Shown here: positions 15,142-23,318 of the stretch, piece by piece
How positions within the stretch are numbered: the first letter of the stretch is position 1
Layout of the letters: each line of letters opens with the position of its first letter
NCBI GenBank assembly: GCA_041846495.1
Contig: JBGZEX010000067.1
Span: 1-28,194, forward strand
Direction: 5' to 3'
Source: JBGZEX01 sp041846495
GTDB taxonomy: Bacteria; Bacteroidota; Bacteroidia; Bacteroidales; Marinifilaceae
DNA: 28,194 nt
Notes under the pieces: generated by a model
Databases searched by the model: none
The model's input: the letters and a program-made list of their open reading frames with translations, nothing else
Told to the model about the DNA's origin: nothing
Made by a program: the position numbers and the translations under genes

Positions 15142-15178
15142 ATATATGCCTGGAAGTCGACGGCTTTCAGGCATATAT
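15142..15178. repeat. Strong hairpin between rpoZ and coaBC
   Basis: ATATATGCCTGGAAG (15142-15156) pairs with CTTTCAGGCATATAT (15164-15178) over 15 positions with a single G-U, around a seven-base loop. No U-run follows, so it is unlikely to be an efficient intrinsic terminator; it may be an mRNA processing or stability element that uncouples the amounts of rpoZ and coaBC. Confidence 0.7.
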
Positions 15179-15196
15179 TCATAACGGACTATTGGA

Positions 15197-16405
15197 ATGC
15201 TTGAATCTAAAAATATAATTCTGGGAGTAACGGGGAGTATAGCCGCTTATAAGTCGGCCTCCCTTATTCGATTGCTCGTAAAAGAAGGGGCTAACGTGAA
15301 GGTCGTAATGACGGATACGGCTAAAAAATTTATAACTCCCTTGACGTTGGCCACTTTGTCGCGTAATCCGGTGCTTGTGGAGTTTTTCGATCCGGAAAAC
15401 GGGAACTGGAATTCCCATGTGAGCCTGGGGTTATGGGCGGATCTTTACCTTATAGCTCCGGCTACGGCCAATACGATTGGGGGCATGGTTGCCGGAACGG
15501 CCGACAATTTATTGCTCACCACCTATCTTTCGGCACGTTGTCCCGTCATGGTCGCTCCGGCTATGGATGCCGACATGTATGCACATCCCTCTACGCAGCG
15601 GAATATGGAGCGGTTGAGGGATATGGGTAATATCGTTATCGCACCCGATGCGGGAGATTTGGCGAGCGGGCTTATAGGGAAAGGACGTATGGCCGAACCG
15701 GAAGCGATACTCAAGGAGGTAAAACGCTTTTTCGCTGCCGGAACCGGTTTTTGGAAAGGGAAGAAAGTTATGGTGACGGCGGGCCCCACCTATGAGAAGA
15801 TAGATCCCGTACGTTTTATCGGAAATTATTCTTCCGGGAAGATGGGTTTTGCCCTTGCCGGAGCTTTTGCCGCCTGCGGTGCCGAGGTTACCCTCATAAG
15901 CGGTCCCGTATCCTTAGAATTGCCGGATACCGGAATCAACCGTATAAATGTGGAGTCGGCGGAGGAAATGTATTCCGAGGTGATGCGGCATTATGCCGGG
16001 CAGGACGTATTGGTGATGAGTGCGGCCGTAGCGGATTTCTCTCCTCTCCGCAAAGAAGCCTCCAAACTCAAGCGGGGAAAGGACCGTCTCGTTTTGGAAC
16101 TGATGCCTACCCGGGATATTGCCGCAGAAGTGGGACGTTTGAAAAAGGAAACCCAGCTCCTTGTGGGTTTCGCCCTCGAGACCGATGACGAATTGAAGAA
16201 TGCCGTCGGGAAACTCGAACGTAAGAATATGGACGTTATCGTATTGAACAGCTTGAACGATGAAGGGGCGGGATTTATGAAAGATACCAATAAGGTAACC
16301 CTTATCGGTAGATCCGGGGAGCGGGAAGAATGGCCGTTGATGTCCAAAAGGGAAGTTGCTGAAAAATTGGTAATAAAACTTGAAAAATATTTGTCAGGGA
16401 AATAA
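15197..16405 (+). CDS. coaBC: Phosphopantothenoylcysteine decarboxylase / phosphopantothenate-cysteine ligase
   Basis: CoaBC (Dfp) carries out two steps of coenzyme A synthesis: joining cysteine to 4'-phosphopantothenate and decarboxylating the product with FMN. The 402-residue protein has the decarboxylase (CoaC) in front, with GVTGSIAAYKS and catalytic H74 in HVSLGLWADLYLIAPATAN, and the ligase (CoaB) from about residue 185, with VTAGPTYEKIDPVRFIGNYS, SSGKMG, SAAVADF and KLKRGKD. Two decarboxylase positions differ from E. coli Dfp: PAMD (D124) replaces PAMN (Asn125) and LASG (S157) replaces the flexible-lid Cys158. I believe both are frequent in this phylum, but I could not check. The gene's last codons hold the -33 element of the pyrB promoter. 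Confidence 0.94.
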   Translation: MLESKNIILGVTGSIAAYKSASLIRLLVKEGANVKVVMTDTAKKFITPLTLATLSRNPVLVEFFDPENGNWNSHVSLGLWADLYLIAPATANTIGGMVAGTADNLLLTTYLSARCPVMVAPAMDADMYAHPSTQRNMERLRDMGNIVIAPDAGDLASGLIGKGRMAEPEAILKEVKRFFAAGTGFWKGKKVMVTAGPTYEKIDPVRFIGNYSSGKMGFALAGAFAACGAEVTLISGPVSLELPDTGINRINVESAEEMYSEVMRHYAGQDVLVMSAAVADFSPLRKEASKLKRGKDRLVLELMPTRDIAAEVGRLKKETQLLVGFALETDDELKNAVGKLERKNMDVIVLNSLNDEGAGFMKDTNKVTLIGRSGEREEWPLMSKREVAEKLVIKLEKYLSGK

Positions 16406-16420
16406 TAATGTATACATTTG
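16390..16420 (+). promoter_or_regulatory. pyrBI promoter, embedded in the 3' end of coaBC
   Basis: TTTG (16390-16393, within the final coaBC codons), exactly 19 bases, then TACATTTG (16413-16420): full matches to both Bacteroidota promoter elements. Transcription should begin around 16425-16428, only a few bases before the leader ATG at 16430. Confidence 0.7.
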
Positions 16421-16429
16421 TATTTCGAT

Positions 16430-16570
16430 ATGAGATTGGTACGAGGATATATTGAACATACGATCTCCTGTCGAAATCAAAGGCAGGAAAGAAATTTATT
16501 TTTAAAAGACCGGCATAGTTATCCATATGCTGGTCTTTTTTTTATTTTCCGGAACTTACTTCTAAAATAA
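16430..16570 (+). CDS. Putative 46-residue pyrBI leader peptide (pyrL-like)
   Basis: An open frame starts at ATG 16430 (MRLVRGYIEHTISC) and ends with YAGLFFIFRNLLLK and TAA at 16568-16570, six bases before the pyrB ATG. It reads straight through the whole terminator (16504-16543); its Phe-rich part is encoded by the terminator U-run. The E. coli pyrBI leader peptide has 44 residues and the same geometry. There, low UTP slows RNA polymerase in U-rich DNA, ribosomes catch up and break the terminator. Openness alone is weak evidence: a frame of this length would arise by chance roughly one time in ten. The case rests on its fit with promoter, terminator and pyrB. The predicted transcript start leaves almost no leader ahead of the ATG, so initiation would be near-leaderless unless it occurs on coaBC read-through RNA. 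Confidence 0.45.
   Translation: MRLVRGYIEHTISCRNQRQERNLFLKDRHSYPYAGLFFIFRNLLLK
16466..16488 (+). promoter_or_regulatory. Candidate pause hairpin and U-rich stretch in the pyrB leader
   Basis: TCCTGTC (16466-16472) pairs with GGCAGGA (16482-16488), seven pairs including one G-U, around the loop GAAATCAAA. Directly after it comes the U-rich stretch AAATTTATTTTT (16492-16503), before the terminator stem. A hairpin followed by a U-rich region is what a UTP-sensitive pause site would look like. Confidence 0.45.
16504..16543 (+). terminator. Intrinsic terminator / attenuator just upstream of pyrB
   Basis: AAAAGACCGGCATA (16504-16517) pairs with TATGCTGGTCTTTT (16526-16539), 14 pairs with one G-U and an eight-base loop, with an uninterrupted T-run at 16536-16543. 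It lies 33 bases before the pyrB start. No promoter motif is visible between it and pyrB, so pyrB transcripts have to read through it, which is why an attenuator is more likely than a simple coaBC terminator. Confidence 0.88.
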
Positions 16571-16576
16571 ATAATT

Positions 16577-17494
16577 ATGAATAAAAAAAGCGTTGTGTCT
16601 ATTGAGGATTATTCCAAAGAAGATATATTGGAACTTTTGAACACGGCTTCGAAATTCGAGAAACAACCCAATCGGAACTTGTTGGAGGGCAAGGTGGTGG
16701 CGTCTTTGTTTTTCGAGCCGTCGACGCGCACCCGGTTGAGTTTCGAGACGGCAATCAATCGTCTCGGGGGAAAAATAGTAGGGTTCTCCAATGCCGCATC
16801 TTCAAGTATCACCAAAGGAGAAAGTTTGAAAGACACTATAAAGATGGTGGATAATTATTGCGATCTTATCGTGATGCGCCATCCTATAGAAGGGGCTGCA
16901 CGTTATGCCAGCGAAGTGGCTTTGAATGCTCCCATTCTGAATGCGGGAGACGGAGCCAACCAGCATCCTTCCCAGACGATGCTGGATCTTTATTCCATAT
17001 ATAAAACCCAGGGGACTTTGGAAAATCTGAGTATTTGCATGGTGGGGGATTTAAAATACGGACGTACCGTGCACTCCTTGCTTCAAGCCATGAAACATTT
17101 CCGTCCCAAGTTCTATTTCGTGGCTCCTAAAGAGTTGGAAATGCCTCCCGCCTATAAGATGCAACTCGAAAAACTCGGAATCCCTTATGAAGAGCATACC
17201 GATTTGGAAGAAGTGATCGACTATTGCGATATTCTTTATATGACCCGGGTGCAAAAAGAGCGTTTTGCCGATCCTATCGAATACGAGAAGGTGAAAAACG
17301 TGTATATACTGAGGAATGCCATGCTTAAAAATACGAAAAACAATATGCGTATTCTCCATCCGCTCCCCCGGGTGAACGAAATCAATACGGATGTGGACGA
17401 CAATCCCAAGGCTTATTATTTCGAACAGGCCCGGAATGGAGTATTTGCCCGTCAGGCAATGATATGTAAGGCGTTGAATTTAAAAGTGGAATAG
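16577..17494 (+). CDS. pyrB: Aspartate carbamoyltransferase, catalytic subunit
   Basis: PyrB makes carbamoyl-aspartate from carbamoyl phosphate and aspartate, the committed step of pyrimidine synthesis. The 305-residue product has the carbamoyl-phosphate loop FFEPS49-T-R-T-R53, SSITK80GES, MRHPIEGAARY, NAGDGANQHPSQTMLDLYSI and HPLPRVNEI near residue 260. Length is normal. pyrI starts two bases after its stop, so the two subunits are made together and should form the allosteric PyrB-PyrI holoenzyme. Expression appears to be controlled by the upstream attenuator. Confidence 0.97.
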   Translation: MNKKSVVSIEDYSKEDILELLNTASKFEKQPNRNLLEGKVVASLFFEPSTRTRLSFETAINRLGGKIVGFSNAASSSITKGESLKDTIKMVDNYCDLIVMRHPIEGAARYASEVALNAPILNAGDGANQHPSQTMLDLYSIYKTQGTLENLSICMVGDLKYGRTVHSLLQAMKHFRPKFYFVAPKELEMPPAYKMQLEKLGIPYEEHTDLEEVIDYCDILYMTRVQKERFADPIEYEKVKNVYILRNAMLKNTKNNMRILHPLPRVNEINTDVDDNPKAYYFEQARNGVFARQAMICKALNLKVE

Positions 17495-17496
17495 TT

Positions 17497-17952
17497 ATGT
17501 CAAAAAAAGAGTTGCAGGTAAGCGCCATCGATAATGGTACGGTTATCGACCATATCCCGGCGAATAAATTGTTTGATGTTATCAATGTGCTCGGACTCGA
17601 ACGTTTGGAACATGCCATGACCTTCGGGGCTAATTTGAACAGCCGGAAGTTGGGGAAAAAAGCGATTATCAAAATATGGGACAAGTTCTTGGAAGACGAT
17701 GAAATCAACAAGCTGGCCCTCGTCGCACCTTCCGCTCATATCAATATCATAAGAGACTATGAGGTGGTCGGGAAAAAAACGATAGAAGTTCCGGAAACGG
17801 TGGAAGGCATCGTACGTTGTGTCAATCCCAAATGTATTACCAATAACGAAAGCGTACGTACGAAATTCGTGGTCGTAAAAGACGAACCGATTACGTTGAA
17901 ATGTCATTATTGCGAAAAACTTACCGATAAGGAACATATGGAGATTTTATAA
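17497..17952 (+). CDS. pyrI: Aspartate carbamoyltransferase, regulatory subunit
   Basis: PyrI binds nucleotide effectors and links catalytic trimers through a zinc domain. The 151-residue protein has the N-terminal allosteric domain (VSAIDNGTVIDHIPANKLFD, then AMTFGANLNS and KLGKKAIIKI) and the four zinc cysteines C108, C113, C136 and C139 (CVNPKC ... CHYC), spaced as in the E. coli protein. Presence of pyrI means the enzyme is probably feedback-regulated by CTP/UTP. No clear terminator is seen in 17953-18011 before the convergent recX. Confidence 0.96.
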   Translation: MSKKELQVSAIDNGTVIDHIPANKLFDVINVLGLERLEHAMTFGANLNSRKLGKKAIIKIWDKFLEDDEINKLALVAPSAHINIIRDYEVVGKKTIEVPETVEGIVRCVNPKCITNNESVRTKFVVVKDEPITLKCHYCEKLTDKEHMEIL

Positions 17953-18011
17953 ATGGGATTTATTTAATGACTGCGGTTCCGACTCGGTGAAAGCAAGGCT
18001 GTCGCTTGATA

Positions 18012-18470
18012 CTATTCTTCCGTCGGAAAAGGAAGGCATCGGCATATGATATCGTATTCGAAGCCCCTGCCGAGGGCGAAGCGTATAAGGGCGGCCTTGC
18101 ATTTATGCGGGTCTTTTTCTTTTATCAGGTTTTGTTTTTTCCTCAGGATTTTTTTGCAGGCTTCCACCCATTCGTTTTCCTCTATCGATGCCATGGCCGT
18201 GTTTATGACGGCTTCGTTTATTCCTTTCACCCGTAGCGCTGCGCCGATTTTTATCTTCCCCCATCCGTATATACGGAGTTTTTCCCGGACATAGGCGGCG
18301 GCATAGCGGTTTTCGTCGATAAACCCGTTGGTTTTCAACCACGAAATTATATGCTCGCTTTCGGTTTCCGATATTCCCCAGCGTTTCAATCCGGTGCGGA
18401 TATCCGATTCCGGACATTCTTTTACGGCGCATAAATGTGCTGCTTTGGATTTTGCGGTTTTGGCATCCAT
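18012..18470 (-). CDS. recX: RecX-family regulatory protein
   Basis: RecX modulates RecA filament activity during recombination and SOS response. The 152-residue product is made of three-helix repeats typical of RecX, with the signature GFIDENRYAAAYVREKLR followed by YGWGKIKIGAALRVKGI. Length fits small RecX proteins. It starts at ATG 18470, four bases after the prmC stop, so it is the second gene of a prmC-recX unit; recA is not in the window. Confidence 0.88.
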   Translation of the reverse strand: MDAKTAKSKAAHLCAVKECPESDIRTGLKRWGISETESEHIISWLKTNGFIDENRYAAAYVREKLRIYGWGKIKIGAALRVKGINEAVINTAMASIEENEWVEACKKILRKKQNLIKEKDPHKCKAALIRFALGRGFEYDIICRCLPFPTEE

Positions 18471-18474
18471 GGTT

Positions 18475-19326
18475 TTAATTTTTGCGTACGGCTTTTACGA
18501 ATCTTTCTCTATCGAAAAGGTCTTTTTTTATTTCCACTCCGACGTATCCCATATCGGAGAGAAGGGTTGCCGTTTCTTTTCCCAAGGCTTCGTTTATCTC
18601 GAAAAAGAGAAGTCCGCAAGGGTTGAGTTGAGCAAGGCCTAATTCTCCGATGCATTTGTAGAACAGGAGCGGATTTTCATCGGGTACGAATAAGGCTTTA
18701 GGGGGTTCGAAATCTTTTACCCTGGGGTGTATTCCGGGCTTTTCGCTTTCTCTCACATAAGGCGGATTGCTGACGATGATATCGAAAAAGGGCCATGCGT
18801 ATGTATCGAAATTCAATATATCCCGTTCGAGAAAATCTATGTCGACTTCGTTGGATAAAGCGTTCTCCCGGGCAATCTCCAATGCATGGGGACAAATATC
18901 CGCAGCGGTGATTTTCATGAGGGGATTCCGTTTGGCCAGAGCTATGGCGATGCAGCCGCTTCCCGTACCCGCATCCAATAGGGAGAGGCCGGGACGGCAA
19001 TGGAGATCGGTCAGGCGTACGAGTTCTTCGGTTTCCGGCCGGGGTATGAGGACATTGGGGTCGACCTTGAGGATACGGTCGTCGAATACCGTTTGTCCCA
19101 ATATGTATTGTATGGGTTTTGCCGTTTTCAGTTCCCGGACGATATTTTTAAATCCGAGTACGAATGTTCGGTCTAAAATTTCGTTTTTCCGGATGTGAAT
19201 ATCTATATTTGTGTAGGATAATATATCCGTGAATATACGGGTACAGAGCGAACGGATTTCTCTTGCCTCGTATTCGGAAGCAAGTTCGCCGAGGGCGTAT
19301 TCCGTAAGTTCTTTAATCGTGTTCAT
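18475..19326 (-). CDS. prmC: Peptide chain release factor N5-glutamine methyltransferase
   Basis: PrmC (HemK) methylates the GGQ glutamine of release factors RF1 and RF2 with S-adenosylmethionine. The 283-residue protein has an N-terminal helical substrate-binding domain, the conserved PRPETE (95-100), the SAM-binding loop DAGTGSG (118-124) and the catalytic NPPY (187-190). Length is typical. On the minus strand a TAnnTTTG match (TAGTTTTG, 19338-19331) lies immediately before the ATG, which would give an almost leaderless mRNA. Confidence 0.95.
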   Translation of the reverse strand: MNTIKELTEYALGELASEYEAREIRSLCTRIFTDILSYTNIDIHIRKNEILDRTFVLGFKNIVRELKTAKPIQYILGQTVFDDRILKVDPNVLIPRPETEELVRLTDLHCRPGLSLLDAGTGSGCIAIALAKRNPLMKITAADICPHALEIARENALSNEVDIDFLERDILNFDTYAWPFFDIIVSNPPYVRESEKPGIHPRVKDFEPPKALFVPDENPLLFYKCIGELGLAQLNPCGLLFFEINEALGKETATLLSDMGYVGVEIKKDLFDRERFVKAVRKN

Positions 19327-19330
19327 AGGA

Positions 19331-19338
19331 CAAAACTA
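19331..19338 (-). promoter_or_regulatory. Possible -7 box for prmC-recX
   Basis: On the minus strand TAGTTTTG fits TAnnTTTG, four bases before the prmC start codon; only a T-rich stretch lies at the -33 distance. The 69-base divergent gap to cls holds no clear plus-strand promoter. Confidence 0.3.
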
Positions 19339-19395
19339 AAAAAAGAAGTCTGAAAATAAAAACTATTTGAATTTGAAAATAAGCGGTATTTGCAT

Positions 19396-20850
19396 ATGAG
19401 ATGGGAAGGAATTGTCATAGAAGGCATTTTTTGCGTTTACATATTGACTATAGCGATTATAGCCTATAATGTCATTATGGAAAACCGCAGTCCCGTCCGC
19501 ACTCTTGCATGGATTACCGTGCTCGTGGCCATACCTTTGGTCGGTCTGGTTTTGTACATGTATTTCGGAATCAATTACCGTAAGGTGAAGATGTTCTCCC
19601 GCAAGGGTCTCGGCGACGAGAAATGGCTGGAATACATGAGTGAAAAGAATTCCGGAAATGCCTGGAAATCGGCGTTTTTCAGCAAAGGGGATTTCAACAA
19701 GGTATCCCATTTGATTACCCTGTTGATAAACAATAACAAAGCCGTACTTACGAAAGGGAACCGGGTGGACATACTCAATAACGGGGAAGAGGCTTTCCCT
19801 TCGATGTTTACGGCTATGCGCAAAGCGCGTAAATTCATTCATATAGAGTATTACATATTCGAGAAGGGAGAGTTGTGGAATACCTTAAAAGGCATATTGA
19901 CGGAAAAGGCGGAAAACGGGGTGGAAGTCCGTATGATATACGACGATGTGGGTTCGTGGAAACTTCCCGCCAAGGATATAAAGGAAATGCGGGCCGTAGG
20001 TATTCAGGTATATCCTTTTCTCCCCGTACGTTTCCGCAAATTGGCGCATCGGGCGAATTACCGGAACCATCGTAAACTGTTGATCGTCGACGGGGAGTCG
20101 GCTTTTACGGGAGGAATGAATTTTGCGGACCGTTATATGGCCGGTCTCGAAGGCATAGGCATATGGAGGGATACCCATGTGAGAGTAAAAGGCGAAGCCG
20201 TCAAGGCTTTGCATACGGTTTTTTTAACCGATTGGTATTTTGTCCGTCAGGAACTTTTGTTGGATAAGGAACAATATCTTCCTCTTTTCCGGGAAGACCG
20301 CAATGTGATTGCCCAGGCGATTTCTTCGGGGCCGGACAGCGATTGGGCTACCATACGTCAGGCCTATTTTTCGATGATAACCATGGCTAAAGAACATGTG
20401 TACATATCTACGCCTTATTTTATGACGGGGGATGCCATGCTGACGGCGATAAAGACGGCTGCCATGAGCGGAGTGGACGTAAGACTTCTGTTGCCATGGC
20501 GTTCGGATTCCGTCCTTACCTATTGGTGTACCCGTTCTTATGCGGAGGAGTTGTTGGAGGCCGGAGTGAAAATATATGCTTACCGTAAAGGTTTCAATCA
20601 CAGCAAACTGATAATGGTCGACGGTTTGGTGGCCAGTGTGGGTACGGCCAATATGGATAATCGGAGTTTCGAGCAGAATTTCGAAGTGGGACTTATCGTC
20701 TACGACAGAGAGGTGACGGATAAACTCGAAGCTTTTTTTAAAGAGGATATAAAAAATAGCGAACAAATATATCTTAATAATTGGAAATTCCGTCCGGGGA
20801 GGGAGCGGGTCAAAGAATCCCTGTCGCGTTTATTCGCACCCCTCCTCTGA
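19396..20850 (+). CDS. cls: Cardiolipin synthase (phospholipase D family)
   Basis: Cls joins two phosphatidylglycerol molecules, or a related pair of phospholipids, to form cardiolipin at the inner membrane. From ATG 19396 the 484-residue product has two N-terminal transmembrane helices (about 5-27 and 35-57), then two phospholipase-D half-sites: H225-x-K227-x4-D232 (HRKLLIVDG) and H402-x-K404-x4-D409 (HSKLIMVDG), each followed by the usual Gly/Asn motif (TGGMN, VGTANMD). An in-frame TTG two codons upstream is less likely to be the start. murF-alr starts 15 bases downstream on the same strand, so cls may head an envelope operon. Confidence 0.94.
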   Translation: MRWEGIVIEGIFCVYILTIAIIAYNVIMENRSPVRTLAWITVLVAIPLVGLVLYMYFGINYRKVKMFSRKGLGDEKWLEYMSEKNSGNAWKSAFFSKGDFNKVSHLITLLINNNKAVLTKGNRVDILNNGEEAFPSMFTAMRKARKFIHIEYYIFEKGELWNTLKGILTEKAENGVEVRMIYDDVGSWKLPAKDIKEMRAVGIQVYPFLPVRFRKLAHRANYRNHRKLLIVDGESAFTGGMNFADRYMAGLEGIGIWRDTHVRVKGEAVKALHTVFLTDWYFVRQELLLDKEQYLPLFREDRNVIAQAISSGPDSDWATIRQAYFSMITMAKEHVYISTPYFMTGDAMLTAIKTAAMSGVDVRLLLPWRSDSVLTYWCTRSYAEELLEAGVKIYAYRKGFNHSKLIMVDGLVASVGTANMDNRSFEQNFEVGLIVYDREVTDKLEAFFKEDIKNSEQIYLNNWKFRPGRERVKESLSRLFAPLL

Positions 20851-20865
20851 CAATATGATGTTTTT

Positions 20866-23307
20866 ATGGATAATTCGGATACTCGATTGGCGGAAATAAT
20901 CGTAAGTGAAGAGGCGTGGGAGAACGTCGAGATAAGCGTGGACAGCCGGACGGTTCTCAATCCGCCGTCTTGCCTGTTCTTTGCTCTTAAAGGAGAAAAT
21001 CATAACGGGCACGATTATGTATTGCCGCTTTATAGAAGAGGTGTGAGGCGCTTTGCCGTTTCGGAAATGCGGGAAGATTTCAAGCGGTTGAAGGATGTGC
21101 GTTTTTATCTTACCGCCGATGTCGTGGGATTGTTGCAGAAGGTTGCTGCGGTTTATCGGGGGAGGGTGGAAGCGGAAGTGGTGGGAGTGACCGGAAGTAA
21201 CGGGAAGACCGTAGTAAAAGAGTGGATATCCCAAATGATGGATCCCCTGTGCCGTATCTACCGTTCGCCCCGGAGTTACAACTCTCAAACGGGAGTGCCC
21301 CTTTCCGTTGCGGGTATTCCCGCCGATGCGGAAATCGCTATTATAGAGGCCGGTATATCCCGTCCCGGGGAGATGGAACGATTGGAGCCTATAATCCGGC
21401 CGGAAGTGGGAATATTCACTCATTTCGGAGATGCCCACGATGAGAATTTCTCTTCCCTTGAAGAGAAATTGAAAGAGAAGGCGAAGTTGTTTGCTTCCTG
21501 CAAAATGGTAATCGGACGGGGAGGTCCGGTTATGGAGCGTATGGGGGAGATTTTGGGGGACGGCGTGCAATTGATGCGTTGGGGAGATGGAGATTGCGAA
21601 GTTGCGGTGGAGGAGACCGGAAGGGGGAGAGACTATAGCGATTTGCGCATAAATTTCCGGGGGCGGGAATTCGGCATACGCATACCCTTTCCGGACGAAG
21701 CTTCGTACGAAAATGCGATGACCTCCGTTTGCTATATGCTCTACAGAAAGGTGGAGCCGGAGAAAATCCGGGATGCCGTATCCCGTCTGCAAACCGTGGC
21801 TATGAGGATGGAGTGGAAAAAAGGCATTAACGGTTGCGAACTCATAAACGATTATTATAATTCGGATTCGGATTCTTTCCGCTTGGGTTTATCCGCCATG
21901 CAGTTGAACAACCGGGCGAAAAAACGTACGGTCATATTGTCCGATTTCGTCAATATAAGCGGGAAAGGCGAGGCTTTATACGCCAAGGTGGCTTCTCAAT
22001 TGTCGGATGCGGGCGTAGAGGATTTCATCGGCATAGGTCCGGACATATGCGATTGCGCCTCGTGTTTCGGGCTTATCGGGAAAAAACGTTTCTATCGGGA
22101 TACGGACGAATTTCTGAGGAGGGAGAAAAAGAGGAATTTCTCGGATTCCGTCATCCTCATAAAAGGGGCCCGGAAATTCCGTTTCGAGTATATCGCTGCC
22201 TTTCTTCAGGAACAGTCTCATACGACGGTATTGAATGTGGATTTCGATGCTATGGCTTTCAATCTTTCGTATTTCCGTTCCTTATTGCCCGAAGGTACGA
22301 AAATCGCCGTAATGGTGAAGGCCTTTTCATACGGCAGCGGAGCGGGAGAAGTGGCCCGTTTTTTGGAGTACAGCGGAGTGGACTATCTTATGGTGGCTTT
22401 TGCCGACGAGGGAGTGGAATTGAGGCGTTCGGGCATAGATATTCCTATTGCGGTGATGAATCCGGAAACCGAGGCCTTTCATCAGATGATAGCATTCGGA
22501 CTCGAACCGGAAATTCAATCCCTTGCCATGTTGAGGGAGTTCCGGGAGGCGGTGAAAGCGTACGGCTCCCGCCGTTATCCGGTGCATCTGAAAATGAATA
22601 CGGGGATGAACCGTTCGGGATTCGATAGGGGCGATATTCGGGATTTGTGCGAAGAGGTCGGAGGAGACAGCATATTATCGGTGCGTTCGATGTTTTCGCA
22701 TCTGGCCGGAAGCGACGAAGCCGTTCACGACGGATATACGCATATGCAGTTGGAGCGTTTCGAGGAGATGACCCGGGAGATAGCGGAGGCCGTCGATTAT
22801 CCCGTAATCCGCCATATATTGAATTCGGCCGGGATAGAACGTTTCCCGGACAGGCATTACGATATGGTACGTTTGGGCATAGGCCTTCACGGAATCAGTT
22901 TCGCAGGGGCCGCTTTGAGGCCGGTCAGCAGTTTTAAGACTAAGATTGTTTCCCTTCGTCCGGTGCCCGGAGGAGAAACCGTGGGCTACGGGCGAAAGGG
23001 CGTATTGAAGAGGGATTCCCTTATCGCCGTCGTTCCGGTGGGCTATGCCGACGGCCTTTCCCGCCGGTTGAGCTGCGGGGTGGGAGATATGTACGTAAAC
23101 GGGAGAAGAGCTCCGGTGGTGGGCAATATATGTATGGATGTAACCATGCTCGACGTAACCGGCATACCGGTCGCCGTAGGCGACGAAGTGGAGATCTTCG
23201 GCTCCCATATTTCCGTAGCCGAGGTGGCGGAGAAAATGGGGACTATTCCCTATGAAGTCCTCACTTCCGTAAATCAAAGGGTTAAACGCATATATTTCAA
23301 GGAATAA
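20866..23307 (+). CDS. murF-alr: Fused MurF ligase and alanine racemase
   Basis: The fusion links two steps of peptidoglycan precursor synthesis: alanine racemase supplies D-alanine, and MurF adds D-Ala-D-Ala to UDP-MurNAc-tripeptide. The 813-residue product has MurF at about 1-450, with the ATP loop GVTGSNGKT (K114), the region FGDAHDENFSSLEEKLKEKA and NDYYNSDSDSF. Alanine racemase follows from about 455, with the PLP lysine K485 in MVKAFSYGSG and catalytic Y708 in VGYGRKG, then GNICMDVTMLDV near the end. Such fusions are known in Bacteroidota. The D-Ala-D-Ala ligase that would act between the two activities is not in the window. Confidence 0.95.
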   Translation: MDNSDTRLAEIIVSEEAWENVEISVDSRTVLNPPSCLFFALKGENHNGHDYVLPLYRRGVRRFAVSEMREDFKRLKDVRFYLTADVVGLLQKVAAVYRGRVEAEVVGVTGSNGKTVVKEWISQMMDPLCRIYRSPRSYNSQTGVPLSVAGIPADAEIAIIEAGISRPGEMERLEPIIRPEVGIFTHFGDAHDENFSSLEEKLKEKAKLFASCKMVIGRGGPVMERMGEILGDGVQLMRWGDGDCEVAVEETGRGRDYSDLRINFRGREFGIRIPFPDEASYENAMTSVCYMLYRKVEPEKIRDAVSRLQTVAMRMEWKKGINGCELINDYYNSDSDSFRLGLSAMQLNNRAKKRTVILSDFVNISGKGEALYAKVASQLSDAGVEDFIGIGPDICDCASCFGLIGKKRFYRDTDEFLRREKKRNFSDSVILIKGARKFRFEYIAAFLQEQSHTTVLNVDFDAMAFNLSYFRSLLPEGTKIAVMVKAFSYGSGAGEVARFLEYSGVDYLMVAFADEGVELRRSGIDIPIAVMNPETEAFHQMIAFGLEPEIQSLAMLREFREAVKAYGSRRYPVHLKMNTGMNRSGFDRGDIRDLCEEVGGDSILSVRSMFSHLAGSDEAVHDGYTHMQLERFEEMTREIAEAVDYPVIRHILNSAGIERFPDRHYDMVRLGIGLHGISFAGAALRPVSSFKTKIVSLRPVPGGETVGYGRKGVLKRDSLIAVVPVGYADGLSRRLSCGVGDMYVNGRRAPVVGNICMDVTMLDVTGIPVAVGDEVEIFGSHISVAEVAEKMGTIPYEVLTSVNQRVKRIYFKE

Positions 23308-23318
23308 AAATTAATGAC

